Assembly: GCA_033439765.1 (NCBI GenBank)
Contig: JAULSN010000002.1
Location: 3,100,001 to 3,164,000 of the forward strand
Length of the DNA stretch: 64,000 nt
Direction: 5' to 3'
Source: Lasiosphaeria ovina
Lineage: Eukaryota; Ascomycota; Sordariomycetes; Sordariales; Lasiosphaeriaceae
Shown: positions 36,001 through 47,001 of the stretch, piece after piece
How positions within the stretch are numbered: the stretch's first letter is position 1
Layout: each line of letters begins with the position of its first letter
The notes under the pieces: model-generated
What the model was told of the DNA's origin: nothing
The model's database searches: none
Seen by the model: only the letters and a program-made list of their open reading frames with translations
Program-made: the position numbers and the translations under genes

Positions 36001-38754
36001 CGAAATCGACTCTTCCGCGTCCCCATTGTGCTACCTTGGGTAGTTTTGGTTGCCTGGACCGTCTGTCATCTGGCTCTGATCCTGCTAGCAAAGCAATGGA
36101 ACGCTCCACCTCGCCGTCTTTTAGAATAGACTTTATAGACGGCATGTTCAGACGAGACGGTACTTCCACTGGCGAGGATGCCGCGTTTCTAGGCCGCTGT
36201 CTGATACACGCCTCGAGTATGAAGTACTCCGTAGCTCTTTGAACGAATACGTTCCTTGGCGCTTTATTAGTTCAAGGAGGATCCGTATGTACACCTTCCC
36301 AAGGTATCCCGAGAATCGAGATGGGATCGCTTTTAAGGGTTGGCCACGGCTTCTCCCTCGCAGCCGGGAGGCACAGCGTTCACCGCCAGACCATGTGCGG
36401 GATGTTCCCCAAGAGGACAATGGGGCGGCCTTGGTGGCCGGCACCCATAATTAAGGTAATCTGCAATAGCCGGAGTAGGGCTTTCCAAGCCGTTTTCAGT
36501 CCGCAACGTTAGAGCATGGTGTTTTTGTGATTTACCTTACCTCTTCCCTATTCCATTAGTAATCACTGAACCGAGGCCCTTGAGCCGCCTGAGTCCTGAC
36601 GCTTCTTCCACTGTGCGAGTCGCGTGCAGACGTCCAGCAGGCATCGTAAACTTAAAGGAGCACCCAGCTTTCGATGACCGCAAGCAGCCAAATCCTCTGT
36701 TTCTAAGCGCCGGTTGAGATGGAGGAAGGATACCCGGTCAGTGGCCAATGCTTCCCATCTTTCCCTGCCAACACTATAACCATCCAATGCGGATGGATGA
36801 TACGCAACAAAAATAGTAGTAGACGGAGTCGACCAAGCATGCGAAAATGAGAGAATGCGCCGTCGGGCCGGGCCATCAGAGTCGGAGATGGGAAGACGGG
36901 CGGCAGCACAGGAGAAGAGCCGGGGCGTTGGGCATATGCCTAGGTGGGTAGGCTTCCAGCATGGCTTATGGGGCATTCCAACTGAACAACAATGGAATGG
37001 CAGGCCGCAGGCGAGGAGTAGCAGCCGCTCGAGGGGGGGCACCGGCAAGCGCACAGTGGAAAGCGCAGCCCAGACCCGAGAGCGCTCGGGAGGCGATTGG
37101 CGAAAGGAGAATCAAAACCAGACGCCCTGGCCAATCAGAGCGACAAAATCCTGCTTCCCACGGTGGCACTATCTATTAATAGCGCACATGCATTGTTTGA
37201 AGCAAGCAAGTTGCAAAGACGGCTAGCCGCCGGCATCTTCGCGCTGGCTGTGGGTCCCACAGAAGTCGATGTTGATTGGCCTAGAGGAGGCCCCCCCCGC
37301 GGCCCATCCCAACCAACACCCTGCACGCGGCCAAGAGAGCAGTCTCTTCAGGGCCAAGTGGACTTCACTCCTGAACCCCAGGCCCCCCGTTCTCAGGCGT
37401 CCACTGGTATGGCAGCTACCACTGTGTGAGGGAAAGTGCAAATGGAACGGTTCCCGCCTTGCGGTTTGGACCGTGTCCCAACTCTCAGTTGTGTGTTCTC
37501 TCTGTCTTCCATGTCAGGGCAGTCTGGGCTATCTATCTGAAGTATTCGGCTAGTGTGAGGTGTGCACTCAGTACCCTGGGTATCAGTCGTGCAGTTCCCA
37601 TTTCCCATTGGATTCCGCCTCACCAGACCAGGCCCAGGTCCATGTTCTGCCTGCCGTCTTTGCGCCTTGCACCACTGCAACCCCCTTCAGCGCTCTGCCT
37701 CTGCTCCAACCGCTAGTGTGTAGGCACCGCCATCTCGTTTTCTCCAGCCAAAGAGAGCAACCTACACACAAACTAGCCCTGCACCCCTGTAACCCACCCC
37801 CTCCCCCAAACCAGCCAATTCTCGCCAACGACTTCCATCTCTCTCCTTCCTCACTTCTTTCTCTCCCAACTTTCCCCCCAGAACAGAACCCAAACCTGGA
37901 GGGACGAAAAACCGAAGCCCGGACGACAAGCCGACAGAGGGGTTAGACAATCGGTCATTGAGACAAAGGGATCCTGCCGTGTTTTTTTCCCGCTCAATTA
38001 GGTCGACGGCTCCCGCACCCGCACCCGCACCGCCCCGGGCCCTTTCTTACCTGCTGTGCCAGCGACCTCGACCTCACAACAGACCCGACGATGCGTTGAC
38101 GCCCAAGACCACTTGGTCGCCGCCCCCCTCCTTCAGCCCTTCAATTCCCGCTTGGCTTGGGGAGATTCTTGCTTTGCGTCTCTACGACTGCGCTCTACGT
38201 CGTCTTCACGCGTAACCCTTCCTCACGAGACTTACTTCGCATCTCCTCCTCCTGCCTACCCGCTCCGCAGCCAGGACGCTATCGCGGAGCCCGGCAGCGC
38301 CTTATTTTCTCTACCGCCGCTCGTCTTGCAACTTAGGGCTCCTACTCGGAGGTGATTGTTACCGTGCGGCCCGCCGCGTTGGTGGAACGACCAAGACTGC
38401 GAGTCAATCGTGGCACCGGTGATCATTTTTGGAGGAGTTCGCAAGGACGAGGAGCGCGCAACGGATTCAGCAGTGCTGTCCCATTTTTGGTCCAACACCT
38501 ACCCATTTCGATAGCTTTCGACGCATTCGCTCATTCTGAGACGTCGCTTTATTCGCTGTGAAGAGGACGGAAATCGCCTCTTTCATTACCAACGTTACCG
38601 CCTTTCGGTTCTCGAGAAGCGGGGCTGCCTGGCGATCGGGCGGCCGTTCCTGCGACGCGCTGAGCGTGGCTGCGACTCCATTTTGATAAAAAGGGCAATA
38701 CTACACCTGCCATAAGACGACATCGGTCGCCTGATTTCACACTGGCAAACGAAT
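30096..38754. other. 8.7-kb region without a convincing gene
   Basis: This is the divergent gap between the disordered-protein gene and the dual-specificity phosphatase. The left ~1 kb and the right ~1.2 kb presumably hold promoters and leaders; a strongly pyrimidine-rich stretch (37,780-37,890) looks like a fungal transcription-start region for the phosphatase. CCAAT boxes in canonical context lie at 32,174, 33,917 (inverted) and 37,131. The middle (32.3-36.5 kb) is AT-richer and has only short, overlapping open frames on both strands, with no recognisable transposase, reverse transcriptase or RNA gene. A spliced lncRNA or a heavily decayed element cannot be excluded. Confidence 0.5.
37780..37890 (+). 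promoter_or_regulatory. CT-rich probable transcription-start region of the phosphatase gene
   Basis: A long pyrimidine-dominated stretch with several TCTC and CCCC runs followed by purine-rich sequence, about 870-970 bp before the start codon of the dual-specificity phosphatase. CT-rich blocks commonly mark core promoters in filamentous ascomycetes. If so, the mRNA has a long leader with several upstream ATGs. Confidence 0.35.
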
Positions 38755-41406
38755 ATGCCTTCTGCTACCGCTCGACGATTGTACGAGGATCAAATACCCT
38801 CCTTCATGTCAGTCTTCGACGTGGACTCGGAAATCCTGGTCCAGCCGAGTCTGCTAAAGGTCGTCGATCCCAAGTTGGTGATGGAGATGGACGATACCAA
38901 ATTATCTAGAGACGAGCAGCCGGATTTGCGGCCCAGCCTGTCATCTGATTCTGGCCACAAGCACAACGACAGCACATCAACCCAGGCAACTGAGTCCGAA
39001 GATTCATCTCCCACCACAACAATGTCTTGCACTGATTCTTCAGATCTCTCTGATCCCTCCCCGTCTTCGTCGCCGGATTCTCCAGTGCACCTAGCCCCTC
39101 TCTCATCTTTTGCGCCCATGTCCTTTGCGCCGCCCTCCTTTGCGCCGCCATCATTTGCGCCCCCGTCCTTCGCGCCCCCGTCATTTGCGCCTCCCTCCTT
39201 TGCGCCGCCATCTTTTGCGCCGCCCTCCTTTTCCGGCCTGAACGGCATAACCAGCCTTAATCTATCTACTCCCAGCCTAGAACGGCCCATGACATCGCCC
39301 GCGCCCAGGAAACCTAAGAATATGAAGGGCCTCTCTATCCAGCCGCCTTCGGGCTCGCTGACCACGTCCATGGTGTCGGAGCCCACCTCTCCTTCGTTCA
39401 TCAAGCCTGCGATACCTGCAATGAAGCGAAAACCAAGCCAGCTTAGTCTCAAGACGAATACGTCTGACTTGGCGACTCGCGCTACAACCCTTGAAATCCC
39501 TAGTTCGCCTTCGATCCCCCCAATTCTACAGCGCCGAGCTCTGAAGCACTCCACCTCATCTCCTCATATGCTTTCTGGTCTGAAGTCGGCTACTTTTGGC
39601 CCCGCCGGCGGCATGACAATACCGACAGTGCTGGAGCGGAACGAGACAGGACTCTCTTCGTTCCTGCGGCCGCCGCGGCAGGCATGGCCTGCGGGTACGA
39701 CAGCAATAGATACCACGACAATCGCCGAGGAAGATTCCCCAATAAAACCCCAGATTGCAAACCGATCAACCTTTGAGGTGGAACCCTTCCATGAGATGGA
39801 GAACAACGAGGATCAGAAGACGCCGGGGTATCCTGACGGCCCGATCTGCATCTACGACGACAACGTATATCTTTATCTCGAGCCAACGGCAGATGAGGCT
39901 GCCCGCTTTGACGTGGTGATTAACGTTGCTCGTGAAGTGTCGAATCCATTCAAATCTTTTGGAAATACTCAACAACTACCGGCTCCGGAAACGCAGGACA
40001 AACCCATGGAAGACTCGCCTATTCCAGACACGGCTCTTACAGCAGCCAGCTTTTCCACTGCTTTTGAGTTCTTGCCAGAGGAGCCCGTGGCTGATACGCC
40101 AACAACCCCGCGGGCACAACCCTTTAGAGAACCAGAGTACATACATATGCCTTGGGATCACAATACGGACATAGGCCAGGATCTCTACGGGCTATGCGAA
40201 ACCATTGATAAGAGAACAAAGGAAGGGAAGAAGGTGTTGATCCACTGCCAGCAGGGCGCAAGTCGATCGGCCAGTCTGATCATTGCGTACGGCATCTACC
40301 AGAATCCCGAGCTGAGCGTAAACGATGCGTACTACTCGGCACAAGCAAAGAGCAGATGGATCAGCCCCAACATGAGGCTCATGTACTGCCTTCAGGATTT
40401 CCAAAAGGAGATCTCCAAAAAGAAGCTTTCCAGCGCGGGATTCAAACCGCGTTCCGGGAGAAGCCCAACGAAGCATAGACTAACTCTATCGGCTGACAAC
40501 ATCGAAGGCCCCCCCAAAGAGCCTTTGACTGCCCCGTTGCCGACTGAAGACCCGGCAGATCATAGCTCCACGCCAGAGAGGAGCCCGATGAGGGCTCGGG
40601 GAAACTCAACTCCGAATAGAGGAGAGCCAATCTCGCCCGGCCCCTCATCAGCACCATCGAGCTTTTCCTGGACCGAGAAAGAAGACGAGTCGGATCGAGG
40701 CAGATTCGGCCGGTTCGATCTTGACTCGATGCTCAGACCCTCGCAGCCTGATTCGGGCTTCGCCTCTGCCTGTTCAATCTCGAAGGCCCCGCCATCCCCT
40801 GGTTTCGCTCCGCTTTCGATCTCGAGGCCACCGCCGTCTCCTGGTTTCGCTCCGCTTTCGATCTCGAGGCCGCCGATGTCTTCCGGATTCGTTCCTCTTT
40901 CGATCTCACGGCCGCCGCCATCTCCGGGGTTTGCACCCCTTTCGCTATCAAAGCCGCCAATGTCGCCTGGGTTTCGACGTATGCCATCGTTTCCGAAGCC
41001 ACCCCCCTCTCCGGGATTCGGCGCCCACCGGTTCGGCGCGTCGTCTGGAGGTGGCTTTTTGCCCCTGAGTCTCAACACTTCACCCAAGCAGGTCGAGAGG
41101 AAAGAGGTCGTTGCCGATCGGCATGTCGCAGTCCTGCGAAGTTTTTCTGACGATACTGCTCTCATGTCGCCGCGGGTGGAAACAATGACGGCTAACCCCC
41201 TTCACGAACCATTTACCGGATTCGCCGGAATGCAGTTTGTCGAGGTTCCTCCGACGCCGAGCGATGGGCTCTTTTCACCGCGAGAGACCATGTTCCCTCG
41301 AGACCCATTCTTCCCATTTACGCGGCCCTTGCAAACCGAAGACCCGCGCAGCCCTCCTACCAAGGGCGAAACTCCGATTGTGCGGTCTATTGATGAGATG
41401 ATATAA
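38755..41406 (+). CDS. MSG5: Dual-specificity (MAP kinase-type) protein phosphatase
   Basis: A single-exon gene of 883 aa. The catalytic domain covers about residues 365-560: ICIYDDNVYLYLEPTADEAA, then FDVVINVAREVSNPF, then the signature HCQQGASRSASLIIAYG with the nucleophilic Cys near residue 498 and the CX5R Arg intact, then SRWISPNMRLMYCLQDFQKE. This matches the Msg5/Sdp1-type phosphatases that dephosphorylate Thr and Tyr of MAP kinases, such as cell-wall-integrity and pheromone kinases in yeast. The first ~350 residues are Ser/Pro/Thr-rich and include seven tandem SFAPP pentads (residues ~122-158). The C-terminal ~300 residues carry a second tandem repeat around PPSPGFAPLSIS. The domain is spread by an insert between the substrate-recognition part and the Cys loop. 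Substrates are inferred from the family; orthology to MSG5 is likely but not proved. Confidence 0.88.
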   Translation: MPSATARRLYEDQIPSFMSVFDVDSEILVQPSLLKVVDPKLVMEMDDTKLSRDEQPDLRPSLSSDSGHKHNDSTSTQATESEDSSPTTTMSCTDSSDLSDPSPSSSPDSPVHLAPLSSFAPMSFAPPSFAPPSFAPPSFAPPSFAPPSFAPPSFAPPSFSGLNGITSLNLSTPSLERPMTSPAPRKPKNMKGLSIQPPSGSLTTSMVSEPTSPSFIKPAIPAMKRKPSQLSLKTNTSDLATRATTLEIPSSPSIPPILQRRALKHSTSSPHMLSGLKSATFGPAGGMTIPTVLERNETGLSSFLRPPRQAWPAGTTAIDTTTIAEEDSPIKPQIANRSTFEVEPFHEMENNEDQKTPGYPDGPICIYDDNVYLYLEPTADEAARFDVVINVAREVSNPFKSFGNTQQLPAPETQDKPMEDSPIPDTALTAASFSTAFEFLPEEPVADTPTTPRAQPFREPEYIHMPWDHNTDIGQDLYGLCETIDKRTKEGKKVLIHCQQGASRSASLIIAYGIYQNPELSVNDAYYSAQAKSRWISPNMRLMYCLQDFQKEISKKKLSSAGFKPRSGRSPTKHRLTLSADNIEGPPKEPLTAPLPTEDPADHSSTPERSPMRARGNSTPNRGEPISPGPSSAPSSFSWTEKEDESDRGRFGRFDLDSMLRPSQPDSGFASACSISKAPPSPGFAPLSISRPPPSPGFAPLSISRPPMSSGFVPLSISRPPPSPGFAPLSLSKPPMSPGFRRMPSFPKPPPSPGFGAHRFGASSGGGFLPLSLNTSPKQVERKEVVADRHVAVLRSFSDDTALMSPRVETMTANPLHEPFTGFAGMQFVEVPPTPSDGLFSPRETMFPRDPFFPFTRPLQTEDPRSPPTKGETPIVRSIDEMI
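39116..39234 (+). repeat. Seven tandem 15-bp coding repeats (SFAPP)
   Basis: Seven in-frame 15-nt units, each encoding Ser-Phe-Ala-Pro-Pro, differing only by synonymous changes (TCC/TCA/TCT, TTT/TTC, CCC/CCA/CCG). The synonymous drift shows that the repeat is not brand new and is kept in frame. Confidence 0.9.
40785..41030 (+). repeat. Tandem ~42-bp coding repeat (PPSPGFAPLSISR units)
   Basis: About six copies of a 14-residue unit of the form PPxSPGFxPLSIS+ in the C-terminal tail of the dual-specificity phosphatase. The first four are well conserved and the last two degenerate. Confidence 0.85.
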
Positions 41407-42660
41407 GCACCCAATGACATTCCGACTTATACTGAAGAGCATTGGAGCGGCGTTTGTTATAGATGCGGGGTCTACAGCGGCGGTCATTACGCATGATGCA
41501 GCCTGTGCTTCCTTCCTGGAGTTTACAGCACTACCTTGGACTTTTATTGCTGCGACATACCGATCGTTCAGATGCCAATTCGGCCATCATTTTCTTTCCT
41601 TGTCCTTTTTTTTTCTTTTCAACTATGTATTCAGCAACGCACGCAAAGCGAGTGAGCGATGAATCGGGCACAGCTCGCGGGGAGAAGACTGCGGCTCGGC
41701 ACGGATATATCCTCGCACGTGTTCCATTCTATCTTTTATTAAACGAAATGTGTAATTTAGAAGGACGGATGGGGGCCAAACACGGCATCATGACTAGGGT
41801 TTGGCGGATGACGACTTGTGGGAGTGTAAGGAGTTGGGAACCGGGAGTTGGGTATTTGGATATATGAGTTGGACATGACTGGAGTCGATGGATTCCAGCG
41901 TCTGGCACGCACAAAAAAAGGGAGACCAGACACGCGAGCGCATGTACGCCGAACAACAACACGCTGGCGATAACCGGGCGCTCGCTGGATGCTACGATAG
42001 TTGGCACCCCTTGGATTCCTAAAACACCTGGACATTGAAGCTAGTCGGAGAGAGGTGGTTCGAGAAGAACCATCCATGTACGAGTCGAGCAGTCATCAGC
42101 GGCAGGCCAAATGGCTCTGCTGTCTAAAAAGAAACCAGAAGAGCATTCCGGGAAGGGAGAACCAAACCAAAACAAAGCCATGTCCATGAACTGGACCTGA
42201 CAGCGTCGGGGCCCAGGAAAACATAATGAAGATAGTGTAAATAAATTTAGCGAATTGGAAAAATATATATTCCTTTCCCCTTTTGAGAACAACGTATTTT
42301 AAATCACTGCCGTTGTTATTGTTGTTTACCTCCATATATATACCGAATGCGCATGGCAGTTACCTAATACCAGTCGTCAGATGCGGCTGTTATTCAAGCA
42401 AATGACAAAACGAAGGCCTTGTAGTACTTACCAGCTAGGTATGACTTTTTGAGGTTATGTTCAAGTTTATCTATTCACTTTCTATTTCATTCCGTAAATA
42501 TCACATATCTACAAAATACGAGAAACCCAAAGGGAGAGGATGATCAAGACCTGATCCCTATCCACGTGCGTTGCCGTGCGCGAGAAGACTAGACCCTTTT
42601 TCTTTCTTTTCTTTTTTCAAACTACTTCGTACCAAACACACGCGCAACAGAACACTAGGA
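41407..42660. other. Convergent intergenic region
   Basis: This is the 3' flank of the phosphatase and HUT1 genes. The right part (42,200-42,650) is AT-rich with T tracts. No gene or RNA was recognised. Confidence 0.5.
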
Positions 42661-44169
42661 CTACGCCTTCTTCTTCTCCCCCCCGGCAGCGGCAGCGGCA
42701 GCGGCGGCGGCGGCCTTCTTCTTGGCAGCCTCCTTGGCCAGCTTCTCGCGCCGGGCGATGCCGCCCTCGACGCCGATGCCGCCAAACACGAGCCCGACGC
42801 CGAGCCACTGCATGCTGGACAGGCGGTGGCCAAAGGCGAGAACGCTGAGGATCATGGTGAACATCTTGCGCGTCACGGTGACGGTCACGAGAAGCACCGA
42901 CGAGAAGGTCGATAGCGTGTGGACTGCATGCCGGAGAGGGAGAGTGTTAGCCCGGGCGTTTGGGGTGATGGCGATTATAGCGGCGACGACGGGGAGGGGT
43001 AATATGGGGTTCGAAGTGTCTCAATAGAAAAAAGGGGGGTTAGAGAAAGGGAACGACATACAAATAAATACTTGGCCAACGCATCCGCACAGGGCAAAGC
43101 CCAGGACGTCGCGCCAGACGGCCGGGTGGCGGCCGAGAAAGGCGAGGGCCGAGGCCAGCTCGCCGGCGCCGCCGGTGGCGTCCATGTTGAACCACTGGCC
43201 GAAGGGGGTGTGGACCAGCCAGGGGCTGAGCAGCAGGTAGCTGCCGGTGAGGGCCGAGGACAGCAGGTTGTTGGCCATCATCATCTGGGGGCCTGTGTAG
43301 GGCTGGAAGGCGGAGAAGATGTAGTCCTGGGTGCTGTTGGTCAGGCCGTCGAAGAGCAGGTTGACGCCGAGGAGCAGCATGCCCCAGGCGGTCTGGCCGC
43401 TGTGGGTGGCCGGGCGGTGCTTCTTGCTGCCCGAGTGCAGGGTGAAGACGGCGACGCCCAGGGTGACGGCGGCCACGACGAGGTACTTGTACAGGGGGTA
43501 GCGGCGGCGGAAGACGGTGATGTGCAGGAACATGACGGGCAGCAGCTTGCAGCTCTTGGCCAGGATGAAGGTGATGTAGTCGATGTGGGCGAGGGCGGCA
43601 TAGCCAAAGGGCGCGGCCAGCGCGTTGGTGAAGGCGACGAGGAGCAGCGGCGGCAGGATCTTGCCGTTCGGGATCATAGACGGCACCGGCTGGCCGCGCG
43701 GCGTGCTGAGCACGGTGAAGATCTTGCCGCCGGCCGCAGCGAACAGCGACTGGATCGTCAACAGAAAGACGGAGAACTTGAAGCGCTCGCCATCAGCGCC
43801 ATAAGTTGTTGTTGTGAGCTTCTCTTGGAGATATGCCCACGTAAGACTAAGAGGAAAGCGAACGGCGTCGTCTTGTTAGCCAGTGCCCGATGAGTGATGT
43901 GCAAAGCTCGCAATGAGAGCCATGACTCACAAGGAGGCGTAGATGCCAGCGACGTCGACAAACAGCGTGACTATGCCGGCCTCGTTCTTGGCGGATGGTG
44001 GTGGCGCCTTGCCAGTTGACGTCGTCGTTGTTGTCCTTGTCGACGACGACACATGGCCATTGCCCTTCCCGACTGCTTCTCTGCTCTGCTGCGGGACACG
44101 GTCGAGCTTGCTCGAGTACTCCGAGGATGGCTCGCGCCGGATGGGCGTCGCTTGCTTTGAGCGAGCCAT
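42661..44169 (-). CDS. HUT1: HUT1-type UDP-galactose/nucleotide-sugar transporter of the ER
   Basis: Three exons on the minus strand: 44169-43931, 43846-43062 and 42923-42661; 1287 nt, 428 aa. The start is MARSKQATPIRREP, followed by a polar cytosolic segment and the first membrane helix (GIVTLFVDVAGIYAS). Multiple hydrophobic spans follow, with SLB/HUT1-family blocks AKSCKLLPVMFLH, DGLTNSTQDYIFS and VTVTRKMFTMILSVLAFGH. The family moves UDP-sugars across the ER membrane in exchange for nucleotide monophosphates, supporting glycosylation and ER folding. The C-terminus is an Ala-rich run (KKKAAAAAAAAAAGG) followed by EKKKA and stop; lysines at -3 and -4 make a KKxx ER-retrieval signal that COPI would recognise, consistent with ER residence. 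Splice joins restore YASFLTWAYLQEK and GQVFIFHTLSTFSS. Confidence 0.93.
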
Positions 44170-45711
44170 GTCGAGCCTATACGCGAGTTCAAGGTTCAAG
44201 TGTTTGTGGCCGAATGTATGTACTGCTGCGTATGTATTGTACTTCGTACTTCAAACTCAGTTCCGAGAGACCAATAGGCTCTCTCCTCCACCTTCTAAAC
44301 GTGTGTAATAGGATTGAAATAGGAAATGAAATGAATGAGCAGCAGGGAATGCCTAAGATCTACCAATTGACAATCGACCGCTAGTTGTTCAACGACATGT
44401 CTCAGGCCTTAGTACCCTGGGCAGGTACACTAGAGACAGCAAAAGTGAGTGAGCTGTCTTGATCATCAGACGGACAGGGTGGCTTTTCCCAAGTCCCGTC
44501 CGCTATCGCCCAATCATCAATGGAACACTGGCCGGGCCGCGCTAAAGCTCATTGTCAGTTAACCTTATTTGGTGGGAACACGCCCTGTCGGCTTCTGTGC
44601 CGTTTGGCCTCTTAGCGCATATCTCCAAAATGCGGGGCGGCAGCCGTCCCAAAACGCCAGTCAGCCATGGAGATCCGTTTTATTATACGAACCACCTCAC
44701 TTCACCATGCCACTTCGTCTGTTGTCAGGCTATTCTACACATCTCACATCTCTGCGCATATACTGGCTTCCACGCTCGTTCCGGTAGTTACTCGCCGAGA
44801 GACAATGCACTCACCCATGGCGGCAACTCTACGTTAATGGAACAAGAACAATATCACACATACAGCGCACGCAGCCTTTGTTTCGTCATGCGCATATATT
44901 CTTCCTATTCCTGTTTACACACACCTAGATGCCCCCGTCTAGACATCTGTCCAAAGATTTGGTCATTGTTCGACGAGTCCAGAAACAGGAGCGCAGAGTT
45001 GGTGATAGGATTATGAGGAGTGCAACGTCTGCGTTGGTTGAAGAGGTAAGAGAGACAAGATTAGCGTTCGCGTGGGAGTTGGAGCGTGTCCGGGTAGCCT
45101 AGGCGTTGTGAGGCGGGATACGAGATGGTTGATTTCTGAAAATGGGCTTTGAAGGATGTGTCGAAGTGAGAGCTGAGAGAGTCTGGCGTGTGGGGCTATG
45201 ATGGACCAATTTCGGATAGAGGAGAGGACTCGTCAGGGTATCCACCTCTCGGAGACCTGGCGAGTAAAGCTGCGGCGAGGCGCCCGGATGCCCTGCGCGG
45301 CAGCCGTGCACATCCCGTCGACGCCCCCGGCCATCTGGGCGTTATGCCGCGCACCCGATGCCGAAAAAAAACAAGCCGAATATCGAGATGAAGTGGTGGA
45401 GTAGCTGGTCGCCGAATAAAATGGGTAAGCTAAGGGAGTGAAACCAGTTCAAGAAAAAGAAAAGGCCGGCAAAATGCTTTTTGTTGGTAATGAAGTGTCG
45501 TCACATCGTTTCCCATCCGCCGAAAAAAAAAAATACGCCTTGCGGCAGCCAGATCTGGAAAGGACCCGAAATGAGTGGCTGCCAAATCCGATCAAACTCA
45601 GAAAGCCCGGAGAATGTCGCTGGCCGGTTGGTAATCATTCCACTCTGTGCATCTTCAGTGAATTACACGTTATGGTTACAGCCTTGGGCCTTGGTTCTCG
45701 CCGTCCGGGCT
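44170..45711. other. Intergenic region upstream of HUT1
   Basis: This holds the HUT1 promoter (left) and the 3' flank of the KH-protein gene (right). A 154-codon open frame (44,552-45,016, +) is rich in Cys, His and Tyr with no family features, and I treat it as chance. An A-rich run lies at 45,523-45,533. Confidence 0.5.
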
Positions 45712-47001
45712 CTAATCGGATGGCTGAGAAGCCTGCTGCTGACGGCGCATCTTCTCCGCCTCTAAGTTCTCGTAGAGAAGGAAAAGAGCACTCTCGTTCG
45801 ACTTAGCTGTGCCCATGATAGTAAACATCCTCTCGCCGGTTTCGTCATGGGGGGCCTATGCTGTCAGTTAGAGAGAGCAGAGAATGGCATGCTGACTAGC
45901 CGGCGGGGCAGCCAATGAGCATAAGCTTACCTTTGCAATCGAGATACGGGCTCCAGACGTCTTGCGGATTTCGCTAATCTTGGAGCCGGCACGTCCAATG
46001 ATACAGCCAACCATGTCTGCCGGGATGCTGATGTTCTGCGTCTGGATCTCCTCCCCGTTCTCGTCATGGGTTGGCGGACCACGGGAGGCTGCATCAGAAT
46101 CAGAACGGCGACCATATGGGCGCTGCCCACCGTTGCTGAAATCGGCGCCGTTACCTGTTCGCGTGACACGAGAGCCACTGCCACCTCCGCCTCCACCGTA
46201 GGGCACTCTCTCCTGTGCGAAATTGCTTCCACCGCCGATTGGGCCAGCCGGCGCACCGGGAGTCTGCGTGCGAACAACAGGATTGTACAAAACAGTGCCG
46301 GTGCCGCGCTGCCAATCGTCGACCAGGCACTTGCAGATTTCCCAGACAGCGCGCTGGATGCCTTCAGGAGTGCCCTGGACCTCGACTATCCGCTCGGTCG
46401 ACTGCGGCAGCATCTCCTTCTGTGCTACCATGCGAACGCCTGATACATCTTGGATGTGCTTGATCTTGAGGCCCTGCCGACCAATGATCGTGCCCATCTG
46501 GTTGTGAGAAATGAGTAGCTTGATCGCTGCAACGACAAAGTCAGCACCGCCTCATTACATTGATAAAAAATCGACTGTGGGATGAGCCTTACGGTTGGAG
46601 CCATTGCCCTGGATGACTCCTCCCATGCCCATTGACGGAGCGCCTTCCAGGAGGGCTCGCGCAACAACCGCATAGGCTCTAGAGATGGCCTCGCAGCCAC
46701 CTGTGATGGTCAAAACCCGGTCGTGCACGCCCTGCACGACCTTACTGACACCAGCCTTGACGCCTGTCTCGTCCCGCAAGTCAGCGACATTCTTGCCGCC
46801 TTTCCCGATGATGACGCCAGCTTCCTTGGACGATACGATGGCCCTCAAAGTCAACTGCGTCTGGGCATACTCTTCGTCTGTCTTTGGTGCAGGCTCTCCA
46901 TCCGGGCCGAGACGAGGCTCGCTGTCCCCGAGCTTGAGCTGGTCGAGAGACTCGCTGATATCACCGCCATTGGGCGAGATGAGATCCTGAGGTGCCGACA
47001 T
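45712..47001 (-). CDS. Triple-KH-domain RNA-binding protein (PCBP/PBP2-like)
   Basis: Three exons on the minus strand: 47001-46593, 46526-45931 and 45855-45712; 1149 nt, 382 aa. An acidic N-terminus (MSAPQDLISPNGGDISES) is followed by KH1 with IIGKGGKNVADLRDETG, KH2 with TIIGRQGLKIKHIQDVSG and KH3 with CIIGRAGSKISEIRKTSG. All three GxxG loops (GKGG, GRQG, GRAG) are intact, so all three domains should bind single-stranded RNA or DNA. Between KH2 and KH3 is a Gly/Arg/Ser-rich linker (YGGGGGGSGSRVTR). This layout matches poly(rC)-binding proteins and yeast Pbp2/Hek2-type regulators of mRNA fate and telomeres. Target RNAs cannot be read from sequence. The last junction could use either of two nearby AGs; the one chosen gives SIAKAPHDETGERMFTIMG, which fits the KH3 fold. 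Confidence 0.92.

Noticed and set aside
38790..39554. 254-codon open frame antisense to the dual-specificity phosphatase
   Set aside because: It is the mirror of the SFAPP repeat (GGAKDGGAKE-type peptide) in a GC-rich gene. The sense frame has the phosphatase signature.
43072..43893. 273-codon plus-strand frame opposite HUT1
   Set aside because: It is antisense to the secure HUT1 exons and encodes a Gly/Glu/Val-rich mirror peptide.
44552..45016. 154-codon plus-strand open frame
   Set aside because: Cys/His/Tyr-rich composition, no hydrophobic core or family motif and no splice context; judged chance.
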